DNA of 64,000 nucleotides from Chloroflexota bacterium. GTDB lineage: Bacteria; Chloroflexota; Anaerolineae; Anaerolineales; Villigracilaceae. This document shows, one piece after another, positions 26,188 through 34,240 of this stretch. The stretch spans positions 62,001-126,000 of the forward strand of contig JACRLB010000029.1 in assembly GCA_016235445.1 (NCBI GenBank), given 5' to 3'. Position 1 is the first letter of the stretch. Every line of letters begins with the position of its first letter. The notes beneath the pieces were generated by a model. The model made no database searches and was not told the origin of the DNA. It worked only from the letters and a program-made list of their open reading frames with translations. The translations under genes and the position numbers were made by a program.

Positions 26188-26415
26188 ATGACTCTTGTAA
26201 CTTATGAAGGTGTTGTCCAAAAAGGCAGTATCCTTTTGAATGAAGGGGTACAACTGCCTGAGAATGCGAAGGTATATGTGGTTATCACCGAAGAAGTGAT
26301 CCGCGTGATGATTGATGGAAAGAAACCTATACAAATTCTTTCGCCCCATTTTGCCCGGCGTGAAGATGCGGCCCATTTCGAGTTAACCGTCACCGAGAAA
26401 AAACCCAATGCCTGA
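26188..26415 (+). CDS. Small antitoxin-like beta protein (DUF104/AbrB-like)
   Basis: 75 aa. The N-terminal half (TYEGVVQKGSILLNEGVQLPENAKVYVVI) has the VxxGxIxLxExxxLPExxxVxV pattern of DUF104 antitoxins and AbrB-like strands. The C-terminal half (ILSPHFARREDAAHFELTV) is not recognised. It overlaps the next gene by 8 bp (ATGCCTGA), so the two are translationally coupled. The order and coupling resemble a toxin-antitoxin operon, but the partner is a retropepsin-like protein instead of a known toxin. Located between two copies of the metG tail. Confidence 0.7.
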   Translation: MTLVTYEGVVQKGSILLNEGVQLPENAKVYVVITEEVIRVMIDGKKPIQILSPHFARREDAAHFELTVTEKKPNA

Positions 26416-26788
26416 GTACGACGCTGAAAATTACAATCCACCTGCGCCAGTTGCTTATGTGACTCTTCGGAATCCTGCAACTGGCGCTGTATTATCCAAC
26501 GTCCCCATGTTAATTGACACAGGTTCAGATACCACCTTACTGCCGTCCGATGTTGTCGAAAAACTTGGGGTGAAGGCTGAAGAAGATAATGGCTTTGAAG
26601 TTCAAGTATTTGACGGCGATACTAAATTCTTAAGGGTTGTAAAACTCGATTTGTTGGTTCTTGATAAAACATTTAGGGGGGAGTATTTGCTGATCGACCG
26701 CTCCATTGGGATTTTGGGAAGAAATATTTTAAATAATGTTCGGATTCAGTTTGACGGCCCACGCAGAAAATGGAACGAGCAGAAATAA
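26408..26788 (+). CDS. Retropepsin-like aspartic protease
   Basis: 126 aa. MLIDTGSDTTLLPSDVVEKL contains the DTGS active-site triplet with the flanking hydrophobic residues expected for a retropepsin monomer, and SIGILGRNILNNVRI is the matching alpha-helix/ILG signature near the end. It has about the size of one retroviral protease subunit, so it should act as a homodimer. There is no signal peptide or helix; it is cytoplasmic. Being coupled to a DUF104-like protein suggests that one regulates or is cut by the other (inference). It ends 2 bp before the duplicated metG tail. Confidence 0.82.
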   Translation: MPEYDAENYNPPAPVAYVTLRNPATGAVLSNVPMLIDTGSDTTLLPSDVVEKLGVKAEEDNGFEVQVFDGDTKFLRVVKLDLLVLDKTFRGEYLLIDRSIGILGRNILNNVRIQFDGPRRKWNEQK

Positions 26789-26790
26789 TT

Positions 26791-26904
26791 CAATGGAAAC
26801 CCAGCGACTTACAGCCCGGGAAGAAGTTGAATCAACCTGCTCCGCTGTTTAAGAAGTTGGATGAGAGTGTGATTGAAGAGGAACGGGCAAGGTTAGGAAA
26901 ATAA
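26791..26904 (+). pseudogene. Second copy of the metG 3' end
   Basis: 114 bp match the last 38 codons of metG, stop included. There are eight differences, all at third codon positions; seven are synonymous and one is Glu to Asp. A fragment decaying after a local duplication would not keep that pattern, so the copy came from, or is, a selected metG allele. The copy starts exactly where the repeat-derived RPSTSLRV codons end in the main gene. It has no start codon of its own. Confidence 0.9.
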
Positions 26905-26910
26905 AAATTA

Positions 26911-26944
26911 AAATCGGATGTCGCTGTGACATCCGATTTTTTCT
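26911..26944 (+). terminator. Terminator after the duplicated metG tail
   Basis: AAAATCGGATGTC and GACATCCGATTTT form a 13-bp stem with a five-base loop, followed by TTCTT. It was presumably the original metG terminator. Confidence 0.9.
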
Positions 26945-26990
26945 TAATTGTCCTGTGAAGAATGGCAGAGCAGGTGCGACGCCCTCCCGT

Positions 26991-27022
26991 AAAAAACTTC
27001 CGTGTTTTATAAAACACGGAAG
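26991..27022 (-). terminator. Terminator of the glycosidase-like lipoprotein gene
   Basis: CTTCCGTGTTTTATAAAACACGGAAG is a near-continuous stem; on the minus strand it is followed by TTTTTT. Confidence 0.88.
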
Positions 27023-27030
27023 CCCTCATT

Positions 27031-28185
27031 TTATTCCCCAAATGGCAGATTCAAATATGCATCCCAAATCCCAAGCGACTCTTTCGCGCATCTGTCGCTT
27101 CTTTCCAGCCCCGTGTAAAGCCAAAAGGTGGCAAGCTCACGCGCTTCCCCAGGCGGGATCACTTCCATCAATTTGTTATAGTCAGTGGATGCAAAATTCA
27201 CCACAAATCCAAAATGATTTTCAGCCGCTTTTTCGAGCAAGAACTGAATCCATCGGGTTTGGTCTGCCTGTGTGAAATCATATTTCGCTCCAAAGGCTTC
27301 AAACCCTGCCGAAGACATCCCAGACTCTGTGATCACGATCGGCTTCCCGAAGGAAATGGCAGTGTCGAAAAAATCCTCGGTAATTGCCACCTTGTTGCCA
27401 TAGGGCCAGCCATAAGGATAGGCGCTTAATCCAAGCAGGTCGCTGTATTGGAGCAGTTCTGTAATTTCACGTTTTTGTTCTTCGCGGTCGCCGCCATCCA
27501 AACCGTTCATGTGCGTATTGGTGAATGTCGCAAAGATGGGCAGGTCGGGATAATCACGTTTTAAATTTTCATAAACATATTGATGAAGTTCCTTGTACGC
27601 TGTCCATGTTTCGGGCGCGCCTGCCTGCGCCACGTTGACCTCGATGCCGATTGCAAAATAATCAGGCTGAAAAAAATCAACAGCACGCCGCGCAAAATTC
27701 AAGTAAGCCGTCTTCACGTCAGGATGATTTAACTGATATTCATCCCACGGTTTCGGCAGAGGCTGTCCCGTATCCGTTCCCCAATATTCCGCCATGCTGG
27801 TGCGCGACATATCCAAAGGCGTGATCGCCACATACAACGTATGATTCGCAGGCATCGAATCCTTCGCCCACTGCCACTCACTCATTACCGCTTCGGGATA
27901 CTCGCCATCCGCAAACGCCTCGGGCCAGGGAATGCCGCCGTCATAGTGCATGGCCGTTAAATCCCCATGCGTTTCGAGAAACTCATTCATGTGTTCGATG
28001 CCTTCCAGAGTCGCTTCGGACGGCCAACGCGTAAACCCCATGTGGAATGGACGAACGCCCGCTTCCAACTTAACCGTTGAGCTGGTTGCTGAACAAACGG
28101 GTGTTGCCGCCGCTGGGACATTCTTCCCGCCGCAAGCCAGTGATGTGATCGCAAGAATAAGGATGGAAGTGTAAAAGTTTTTCAT
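27031..28185 (-). CDS. Lipoprotein with glycoside hydrolase-like TIM barrel
   Basis: 384 aa. A lipoprotein signal ends in TSLAC-GG. The mature part reads as a GH53/clan A-like barrel: FHMGFTRWPSEATLEG, then FFQPDYFAIGIEVN with a candidate acid/base glutamate, IFATFTNTHMNG, DLLGLSAYPYGWP and PIVITESGMSS with a candidate nucleophile. It probably acts on polysaccharide at the cell surface; the linkage is unknown. No carbohydrate-binding module or sugar transporter is adjacent. The AGGCAGTCAAC before the ATG is a weak ribosome-binding site. Confidence 0.75.
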   Translation of the reverse strand: MKNFYTSILILAITSLACGGKNVPAAATPVCSATSSTVKLEAGVRPFHMGFTRWPSEATLEGIEHMNEFLETHGDLTAMHYDGGIPWPEAFADGEYPEAVMSEWQWAKDSMPANHTLYVAITPLDMSRTSMAEYWGTDTGQPLPKPWDEYQLNHPDVKTAYLNFARRAVDFFQPDYFAIGIEVNVAQAGAPETWTAYKELHQYVYENLKRDYPDLPIFATFTNTHMNGLDGGDREEQKREITELLQYSDLLGLSAYPYGWPYGNKVAITEDFFDTAISFGKPIVITESGMSSAGFEAFGAKYDFTQADQTRWIQFLLEKAAENHFGFVVNFASTDYNKLMEVIPPGEARELATFWLYTGLERSDRCAKESLGIWDAYLNLPFGE

Positions 28186-28220
28186 TGTGTGAGTTGACTG
28201 CCTGAAATGGAAATTAGGAA

Positions 28221-28259
28221 AATAAAACGACCTGTATGATGTATACAGGTCGTTTTATT
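28221..28259 (-). terminator. Terminator between two minus-strand genes
   Basis: AATAAAACGACCTGTAT and ATACAGGTCGTTTTATT form a 17-bp stem with A- and T-runs at both ends. It follows the membrane protein gene at 28290. Confidence 0.88.
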
Positions 28260-28289
28260 GAAAAGTTGCAGAAAAACTTATTTGCCCGT

Positions 28290-29036
28290 TTATGCTTCTT
28301 GTTTATTGCCCGTGATATCCAACTTAAGCGCGATATAAAATATGGCAGATATCATCAGCAGGAGGCCGTAATTATGTTCCCTTGTTTCGTACACCCCTTG
28401 AGGCACACCCATGGTGGGGTGTAGATAAAAACCTGGAAATCGTTCCATAAAACTAATAAGCGCCTTTTGAAGGATGTAGTTGGCCAGGATCAGAAACCCA
28501 TACTGCCAGGGCAGAATCGGAAATTTTGTTTCGAGGAACTGCCGGATTGGCTTGATCAACCAGCAGGCGGTGGGGATTAAGAAGCCAAACGCCAGCGAAA
28601 AGACCGCCGCGAGTTGATCGAAATCCAATGGCAACAGCGCATCTTCCCCCTGAAAGAATTTCAGGTTATGAAGATTCAATTCCTGCTGAACATTGATACC
28701 CTTGATGAGATCATTCGTTTCAATGTTTAAAATCCGCTGTCCCCAGCTAATCTCTTCAAAGGTTGCCAGCAGAAACAACAGCGCAAACCCCAGAAAGGAT
28801 AGGCGCTTTAACCAAGCGGGATCTTTGAGGCTGAGTTTGACAGGGGATCGATAGAACGCGACGGCAAACATCACAGAAGCGACGAACAGATAAATTGGAG
28901 AAAGGTTTTCGTATATTCTATCCTCCCTGACAAAGGCATCCAAAATTTCTTCCTTCATGAAAATAGGAATGTACGTGGCAATAAGTAATAAAGCAAAGAA
29001 AAAAATAGATTTGTTGATATCAAACTTTGTTTTCAT
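28290..29036 (-). CDS. Polytopic membrane protein, unknown function
   Basis: 248 aa with about six helices (SIFFFALLLIATYIPIFM, SPIYLFVASVMFAVAF, LSFLGFALLFLLATF, LAAVFSLAFGFLIPTACWL, YGFLILANYILQKAL, YGLLLMISAIFYIAL). The most conserved-looking motif is FEEISWGQRI after helix 3. The start is ATG 29036 with AGGAGA about 9 nt upstream; the track adds six residues. Flanked by repeats on one side and a terminator on the other. No family recognised. Confidence 0.72.
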   Translation of the reverse strand: MKTKFDINKSIFFFALLLIATYIPIFMKEEILDAFVREDRIYENLSPIYLFVASVMFAVAFYRSPVKLSLKDPAWLKRLSFLGFALLFLLATFEEISWGQRILNIETNDLIKGINVQQELNLHNLKFFQGEDALLPLDFDQLAAVFSLAFGFLIPTACWLIKPIRQFLETKFPILPWQYGFLILANYILQKALISFMERFPGFYLHPTMGVPQGVYETREHNYGLLLMISAIFYIALKLDITGNKQEA

Positions 29037-29400
29037 ATAACAACTTCTCCTCAACCTAATTTTTTATGTAAATGATGGTGCCTGTCGTCCCGAAGGTTTG
29101 GATGGAAAACAAGCCTGAATTTCAAGAACCCTTCTGTTCACTCAAAACAATGCCTTCGGGCCATTTCGTGCAGGGTCAATTATTTAACCCTACTTGGCCG
29201 TAATTATAGCAAAAGACAAAGGAATTGGTGACATCCAAAATCAAAAGGGTGCGCTAAAAGTTTGTAGATGAGTTGCTCCCTTCGCCTTCCTCAGCGAAAG
29301 ATTTACTCGCACACCTGCCCTCCCGCTCGCTCCGCTTCGGGGACGATGTGGCGGACGGTGCCAGGGAAACGCCGCCGAGGACGGCGGCTTGAGCCTGATG
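29037..29400. other. Gene-free stretch with short repeats
   Basis: Contains CGTCCCGAAGGTTT (also near 32.97 and 34.01 kb), a minus-strand TATAAT near 29.2 kb that may serve the membrane protein gene, and a 21-bp GC-rich palindrome at 29368-29388 identical to the DUF309 linker sequence. No ORF. Confidence 0.6.
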
Positions 29401-29600
29401 ACTAACTCACCTTACGCAGTTCAATCCCGAAGGGATGGCAGGATGATAGAAAATTACGTGAAAGAATTCCAAATCCCGAAGGGATGATATTGATTTTACA
29501 AGCCATGACACCCCTGTGGGGTTGAATTTGGCACATCCCAAAAACTATAATCATTTGACCCCTTCGGGGTCTTCGAGTAAATCGCGTAAGGTGAGTGACT
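29401..29600. mobile_element. 200-bp MITE-like element with ACTCACCTTACGC ends
   Basis: ACTAACTCACCTTACGC at the left mirrors GCGTAAGGTGAGTGACT at the right. Inside are repeated ATCCCGAAGGGAT hairpins and CCCCTTCGGGGTC. A short relative lies at 8572. No target duplication is visible, so movement is unproven. Confidence 0.65.
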
Positions 29601-29760
29601 AAAAAACTTTGAGTGCTCCCAATCAAAATGTGCGCTTAGCCAGCCTTTGGATGAAACAGATATGTACAGGATGTATTCAGCATGACGAAAGAACCCCCGG
29701 GATCTTCACTTGACTGCAATAGTAAAAATCCCGGAGTGGGTGGGTTGAATCTTTTTTTCG

Positions 29761-31545
29761 TTATTGGGCAGGCAGTGGAATGGTCTCGTTAACGGTGACC
29801 TGGCTTGTTCCATCCGCGTTAAAGACCGTAACGGTATGCGTGGCCTGGGTCTCGTTGATGGCTATCCATTCTTCTCTTCGGATCAGCCTGGGGATATTGT
29901 TGGCGATGGTGTAAGTGTCAATGCCCCAATTGGCCGCGCTCTTTCGCCACGAAGAGCGGATCTCAGAATTGCCGGGGAATTCCGGCGACCTGATCTTCCC
30001 ATATTCCTCGTTATAAACGAACAAACGGGCGGCAGGGTCATAGATGTAATATACGTAGGGAATATTGGGGCCAGCGGGCAGGTTTCTTACGATACGGAAA
30101 TCGTCGTTCCCGTCGTAGTTCATATCTCCAACGATAAAGCTGTTCGCATCATTCACAGGGGTGGCTGTTTCAAGCGACGATGGCAGGGTGATATCCTGTG
30201 ACAGGCCGCCCAGCCCAACATCCTCCGGGCGTTGGAAAACCTTGATGGTCGCGATCTTCATATTCCCCGAGGCGTCCATCGAGCCGCACACGTTGAAATG
30301 GGTTGGGTTCGGATTCAATCCAGCAAGCCTAAGACTGCGGGTTAAATCCACACAGGTGCCTGTGGAGCCCGTTGCGGGTGAAGTTGTTCCCGCCGAATTA
30401 AGCGGCACTTTGAGTACGCTCCCAACCGCCAATGTTGAGTTAACCATTTGCAAGACACTTGCGTCTGCGTTGTATATCTGCGCGATGGAGGCCCAGGTTT
30501 CCCCAGCTTTGACCGTGTGCGTTCCAATGCAGGGTTTTCCATAAATTTTCCCCACACTTCCAATATTTGGCACGTTGATAACCATGTCTTTCTGGATCAA
30601 GGCAGGGTTGGATAACTGTGGATTGGCCTGAACTAATTTGGCAGGATCGGCTCCATAACAGCGGGCGATCTGCCACAGCCATTCACCATCAACTACCGTA
30701 TGCGGATATGTTGAGCCAGGCGTTAGATTTGATTGAGTAACGGCTCCTTTCGTGACCGTAGCTGATACTGACTGCGAAGGGCCTGCTCCTCCGCCGGAGG
30801 CAGTAGCACTGGTCGCCACGGATACAGCATTCATGTCAGCCTGGGTAACTGTATAGTTGGCCGAGCAGTTTACAGTTGAGTTTGAAGCGAGGGTGAGAGT
30901 CGCTTCGCCGCAATTAATCGGCGAACCAAATCCAACATCAGTCACTGTAAATTGAGCAGGTCCCAGGGATTGTGATCCGCTGTTTTTGATCACGTAATTG
31001 TACGTCACGATTTGACCGATGCGATCATAAGTGGATGGGTTGGCTGTTTTTGTGAGGGTGAGCGCTTTGGCTGGGACGACGGGGACAGTGGTGGTGACCT
31101 GGTTTGAATTTACGGTGTAGACGTTGGCTGTTGCAATGCTCACAACCGAGCCTTTATCAAGATCGGCTTGTGTGATCGCATAATCGGAAGTGCATTCGAT
31201 TGTCTCTCCCTGATCGAGACGATCATCCAGATTGCCGACTGTGTTGAGAGCGGGGCATGTGAGCGCTGTGCCTGTCACGGTGATGTTGGCGGGAATATTG
31301 GAACTGCCGTTTTGGATGACTTTGATGGAATATTTGAATTTGATAACCTGACCCACTGTGTTATACGGAATTGAGGTGTCCACTTGAACGGTGAGCTCAA
31401 GTTGCACCAATTCAGTCAGAGATGCAGTTGCCTGTACGATCGGCAGGACAGACTGATCAGTTGTTGAGGATGTGGTTAAACTACAGGCGGCCAGAACGGA
31501 TACCATGAATGCAACAAGAATGAGGGAGCGTATCAACTTTGCCAT
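29761..31545 (-). CDS. Lipoprotein with DUF11 repeats and two LysM domains
   Basis: 594 aa. Lipobox VLAAC at residues 17-21. Two DUF11-type beta repeats (roughly 45-155 and 160-270; shared words ITQADLDKGSV and VTQADMNAVSV). Two LysM units follow (HTVVDGEWLWQIARCYGADP, HTVKAGETWASIAQIYNADA), then a domain of about 190 aa with FIVGDMNYDGNDDFRIVRN, an FG-GAP/dockerin-like calcium loop. It is anchored to the membrane and probably holds peptidoglycan. It stands alone between repeats. Confidence 0.85.
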   Translation of the reverse strand: MAKLIRSLILVAFMVSVLAACSLTTSSTTDQSVLPIVQATASLTELVQLELTVQVDTSIPYNTVGQVIKFKYSIKVIQNGSSNIPANITVTGTALTCPALNTVGNLDDRLDQGETIECTSDYAITQADLDKGSVVSIATANVYTVNSNQVTTTVPVVPAKALTLTKTANPSTYDRIGQIVTYNYVIKNSGSQSLGPAQFTVTDVGFGSPINCGEATLTLASNSTVNCSANYTVTQADMNAVSVATSATASGGGAGPSQSVSATVTKGAVTQSNLTPGSTYPHTVVDGEWLWQIARCYGADPAKLVQANPQLSNPALIQKDMVINVPNIGSVGKIYGKPCIGTHTVKAGETWASIAQIYNADASVLQMVNSTLAVGSVLKVPLNSAGTTSPATGSTGTCVDLTRSLRLAGLNPNPTHFNVCGSMDASGNMKIATIKVFQRPEDVGLGGLSQDITLPSSLETATPVNDANSFIVGDMNYDGNDDFRIVRNLPAGPNIPYVYYIYDPAARLFVYNEEYGKIRSPEFPGNSEIRSSWRKSAANWGIDTYTIANNIPRLIRREEWIAINETQATHTVTVFNADGTSQVTVNETIPLPAQ

Positions 31546-31579
31546 TTTATTTCCTTTCCTGTTATCTCAGAAGATAAGT

Positions 31580-31759
31580 GTGTGCATGTAAAGGTTGTCA
31601 GCCTTCCCCTTTTCCCTCACCCCAAGTATGAAGACTTTTCGCCGTGTCGACTCCTCCCTCTCCCTGAGGGACGTGTGCCCGTAAGGGTAGAGGGCAGGGT
31701 GAGGGGTGTTCACAGCCCAGCGAACAATCTACCTCCCCTGACAACCTTTGCTTGCACAC
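31580..31759. mobile_element. MITE-like element, GGTTGTCAG family, copy 2
   Basis: 180 bp. Ends GTGTGCATGTAAAGGTTGTC and its inverse (GACAACCTTTGCTTGCACAC) agree in all but two positions. Perfect 8-bp duplications AGATAAGT flank it (31572-31579, 31760-31767). The interior resembles copy 1 (TATGAAGACTTTTCGCCGTG, AGGGCAGGGTGAGGGG) but is about 20 bp longer. No ORF. Confidence 0.85.
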
Positions 31760-31864
31760 AGATAAGTTCATTGCTGTTAGTGGTTAGGACGAGTATAGCA
31801 TTAATGAAGTGGCAATGTCTATTTTTTGAAAACTGTTTGAGACGACACAAAGAAGGGAGTCAAA

Positions 31865-31893
31865 AAAACGCGCCTGAAAACTCAGGCGCGTTT
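31865..31893 (-). terminator. Terminator of the glycine-rich membrane protein gene
   Basis: AAACGCGCCTGA and TCAGGCGCGTTT pair perfectly; on minus the stem is followed by TTTT. Confidence 0.85.
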
Positions 31894-31921
31894 GGATATT
31901 GTTGCTTGTCTCATAACTTTA

Positions 31922-32018
31922 GTAAATCACAATTTCGCTTTGGAGCGCGGATTTTAGTCCGCTTTGCCCCTGTAAAATTGCGGACCAAAATCTGCATTCC
32001 GCATTATATGTGATTTAC
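31922..32018. repeat. 97-bp hairpin element with GTAAATCACA ends
   Basis: GTAAATCACA is exactly mirrored by TGTGATTTAC. The inner arms GCGGATTTTAGTCCGC and GCGGACCAAAATCTGC fold on each other. It lies between the terminator and the stop of the next minus gene. No target duplication seen. Confidence 0.65.
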
Positions 32019-32043
32019 GGAAATTTCCAAGTCTTTATTGAAA

Positions 32044-32583
32044 TTAATATGTTGGCTTTTGCGGTTTGTAATTTTTTCCGCCGATCCACACTCCAACCAC
32101 AGTTCCCAGAATGCAAAGAAGAAAGGCAAAGAGCGCGACGGTTTCAAAACGGCTGGAAGTGAGCGCATTCAATACCGGGATATGCAGTGTGTTTGCGCTC
32201 ATTCGCAGGGAATTGGGTATAAGCAACCCAATCATTACGCCCAGGATCGCGCCAGTTCCCATCCCTGTATATGCGCCGATGCTTGGGCCTCCACTGGAAC
32301 CTGCTGTTCGGCTGACGACTAAACCAATCAGCAACCCTGCCAGTGCGCCCAGTATGACGCCTGCGGTAAACCCCATGAGGATGCCGGTCAGGTTCATGGT
32401 CAGGGCGCCGGTGGCGGTGCCAAGTAGGGCTCCTGAAATTTCACCGACGATTCCGCCAAATATGGCGCTTTGTTGGTTGAGGTTGATTTCAACCGTTTTA
32501 TTTATCGCGCCCGCATAGGCGGCTTTATTTGTCTGCGGCCAGGCGCGCTGGCTTTTCGATACGGATATGGCGTTTTTAGGCAT
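32044..32583 (-). CDS. Glycine-rich membrane protein, unknown
   Basis: 179 aa. A polar N-terminus is followed by three glycine/alanine-rich helices with small-residue spacing (FGGIVGEISGALLGTATGAL, GILMGFTAGVILGALAGLLI, GAYTGMGTGAILGVMIGLLI) and a last helix (VALFAFLLCILGTVVGVWIGG). The glycine pattern resembles glycine-zipper membrane proteins. AGGAG lies upstream of the ATG. Function unknown. Confidence 0.72.
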   Translation of the reverse strand: MPKNAISVSKSQRAWPQTNKAAYAGAINKTVEINLNQQSAIFGGIVGEISGALLGTATGALTMNLTGILMGFTAGVILGALAGLLIGLVVSRTAGSSGGPSIGAYTGMGTGAILGVMIGLLIPNSLRMSANTLHIPVLNALTSSRFETVALFAFLLCILGTVVGVWIGGKNYKPQKPTY

Positions 32584-33176
32584 GGTTGAATCTCCTTATT
32601 CATAAAGCGGGCTAAATACTTATTAATGAAGTCGCTTCTTGTTGAAAAAGGTTACGGTTCGGAATTAAATTAAATATGAGAAGTGTAGCTCGAAATAAAT
32701 TTGACAAATGAAGGCTGGGGAACCTGCTTTGAATATGTAGTTGTTGACAGAATCCGTTTCCCCATTTCTTTCTCAATGTTATTTTGCCCCAAACTTTACT
32801 AAAAATGGTTCTTTGGAATTAAGTGAGGTTCCTTCGCCACGGAGCGCACAGAGACCTTTGAGAAAAGGCGCTTTAACTCACTTTCTCTGTGGTCTCTGGG
32901 GCTTGCCCCACCAATTCCGTGACATCGTGTACAAAAAGAATGTATCTTCTCAATAATCAGGGGAAACGTCCCGAAGGTTTCTACAAATTTGGACAACCTT
33001 TCGCAAAACCTCACCGCACTGGCGCGCGGCGCAAGTGTCAGGACGGTGCGTAAACACCCGTTTTATTGAGATGATACAAAAGAATGGCAAAAAGGATTTA
33101 AGAAATTAAGAGTAATCCGTATTGCGTGCCCCGTTTTGAAGATTTACCTCTTCGGAACACGCAACACGTACATGTG
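32584..33176. other. Gene-free stretch with decayed repeats
   Basis: No ORF longer than its shadows. It holds a degenerate CTCTGTGGTCTCTG...CAGAGACC inverted pair, another CGTCCCGAAGGTTTC word, a GCGCGGCGCAAGTG word of the CACTTGCACC family, and a GCGTGCCCCG/CGGAACACGC hairpin just after the VOC gene. Confidence 0.55.
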
Positions 33177-33551
33177 CTATTTCGCCGAGACTTCCCAGAC
33201 GTTTCCATCAGGGTCTTTGAAATAAGCGACGGTTTGCCCCCATGCGGTTGCTTTGGGTCCCTCGAAAATCTCCACGCCTTTTGATGCTAGCTCGGCGCAG
33301 GCTGTTTGAAGGTCGTCCACTTGAAATGCCAGAAGGACGCCGCCGCCCTGGGTGATGTGCTCTTTCGGGAACAACATTTTTGCCGCCGCTTCTTTTTCAA
33401 ACAGCATCAAGGGCGTGCCATCCAGTTTGAATTTGACAAAGAAATTTCCGTTGGCGAATTCCACTTCCAGGCCGAGGGCGTCTCTGTAAAAGGCGAGGGA
33501 TTGATCGAGGTCTTGCACCAGCAGGCAACTGGCAGTTAATCTATTAAACAT
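33177..33551 (-). CDS. VOC (glyoxalase/bleomycin-resistance) family protein
   Basis: 124 aa, one vicinal-oxygen-chelate module: LTASCLLVQDLDQSLAFYRD at the N-terminus, GGVLLAFQVDDLQTACAELA in the middle and VAYFKDPDGNVWEVSAK at the end, where aspartate and glutamate would ligate metal. Members range from lyases to binding proteins, so no reaction can be assigned. It lies 3 bp after the next membrane protein gene and is in one operon with it. Confidence 0.88.
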   Translation of the reverse strand: MFNRLTASCLLVQDLDQSLAFYRDALGLEVEFANGNFFVKFKLDGTPLMLFEKEAAAKMLFPKEHITQGGGVLLAFQVDDLQTACAELASKGVEIFEGPKATAWGQTVAYFKDPDGNVWEVSAK

Positions 33552-33554
33552 GAC

Positions 33555-33959
33555 TTATATTTTCTCCAACTCATTCGCCATTTTGTTGAGTTTGACATAG
33601 GCGCTGATTTCAGGGATGACGAAGATGATCAGGAATGAAAGAAAATTGATGATCGCGCCTGTGCCCGGCTCACTGGTCAATGGCAGGATGAACATATCCT
33701 GAAGCTCGCGCAGGCTGTGCATGATGAAGGCGAAGGAATAGAAGCGCGGATTTTGACGCACCAGCGCCAGCAAAGAAATAACCGCCATCAGCGCGTTTCT
33801 GCCTCCAAGAATGTAAAGTACCTGCCTCGAGATGTCGTTCGTGACTGCGCCAGGATAAAACAACTCAGGGTTAATGTAGCAGGCATAGGTTTGGAAGGAC
33901 AGAATGGCAAGGATGACGACTTGCAGGATGTTGATCCAGACGGGGATTTTTGTTTTCAT
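33555..33959 (-). CDS. Four-helix membrane protein, unknown
   Basis: 134 aa with four helices (INILQVVILAILSFQTYACY, VLYILGGRNALMAVISLLAL, FYSFAFIMHSLRELQDMFIL, IINFLSFLIIFVIPEISAYV). Charged and polar residues in HSLRELQDM lie within a helix. The start has GGAGAAATAAA upstream. Transcribed with the downstream VOC protein; function unknown. Confidence 0.75.
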   Translation of the reverse strand: MKTKIPVWINILQVVILAILSFQTYACYINPELFYPGAVTNDISRQVLYILGGRNALMAVISLLALVRQNPRFYSFAFIMHSLRELQDMFILPLTSEPGTGAIINFLSFLIIFVIPEISAYVKLNKMANELEKI

Positions 33960-33980
33960 TTTATTTCTCCTTGGAAACTG

Positions 33981-34100
33981 TTTAATAGACTTTATCGGTA
34001 ATTAGAAAAAACGTCCCGAAGGTTGTTGTCAGGAGTTCAAATTCCTCAAGAAAAACCTTCGGGACGGTGCCTGTGCGTTATTTCCGATAACGTCTAATAA
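33981..34100. repeat. 120-bp hairpin element with TTATCGG ends
   Basis: AATAGACTTTATCGGTAAT is mirrored by ATTTCCGATAACGTCTAAT with few mismatches; inner arms AACGTCCCGAAGGTT and AACCTTCGGGACG are exact. Lies between two minus-strand membrane protein genes. Confidence 0.7.
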
Positions 34101-34240
34101 CTCGTTTTGGCTTCTTGATCTTTGGGTTACAAGTCTTTTGTACACGGACTTTTAAGGCTTTTCCGTGAGAATCCGCGTCATCCGTGTACAGAAAGGGTAG
34201 TTATTAAACAGTCTCTTAATTTGGCGGGATGTGTTCAAGC

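Noticed and set aside
34025-34067. GGAGTTCAAATTCCT, looking like a tRNA T-arm
   Set aside because: No acceptor, D or anticodon stems around it; it is the loop of the CGTCCCGAAGGTT inverted repeat.
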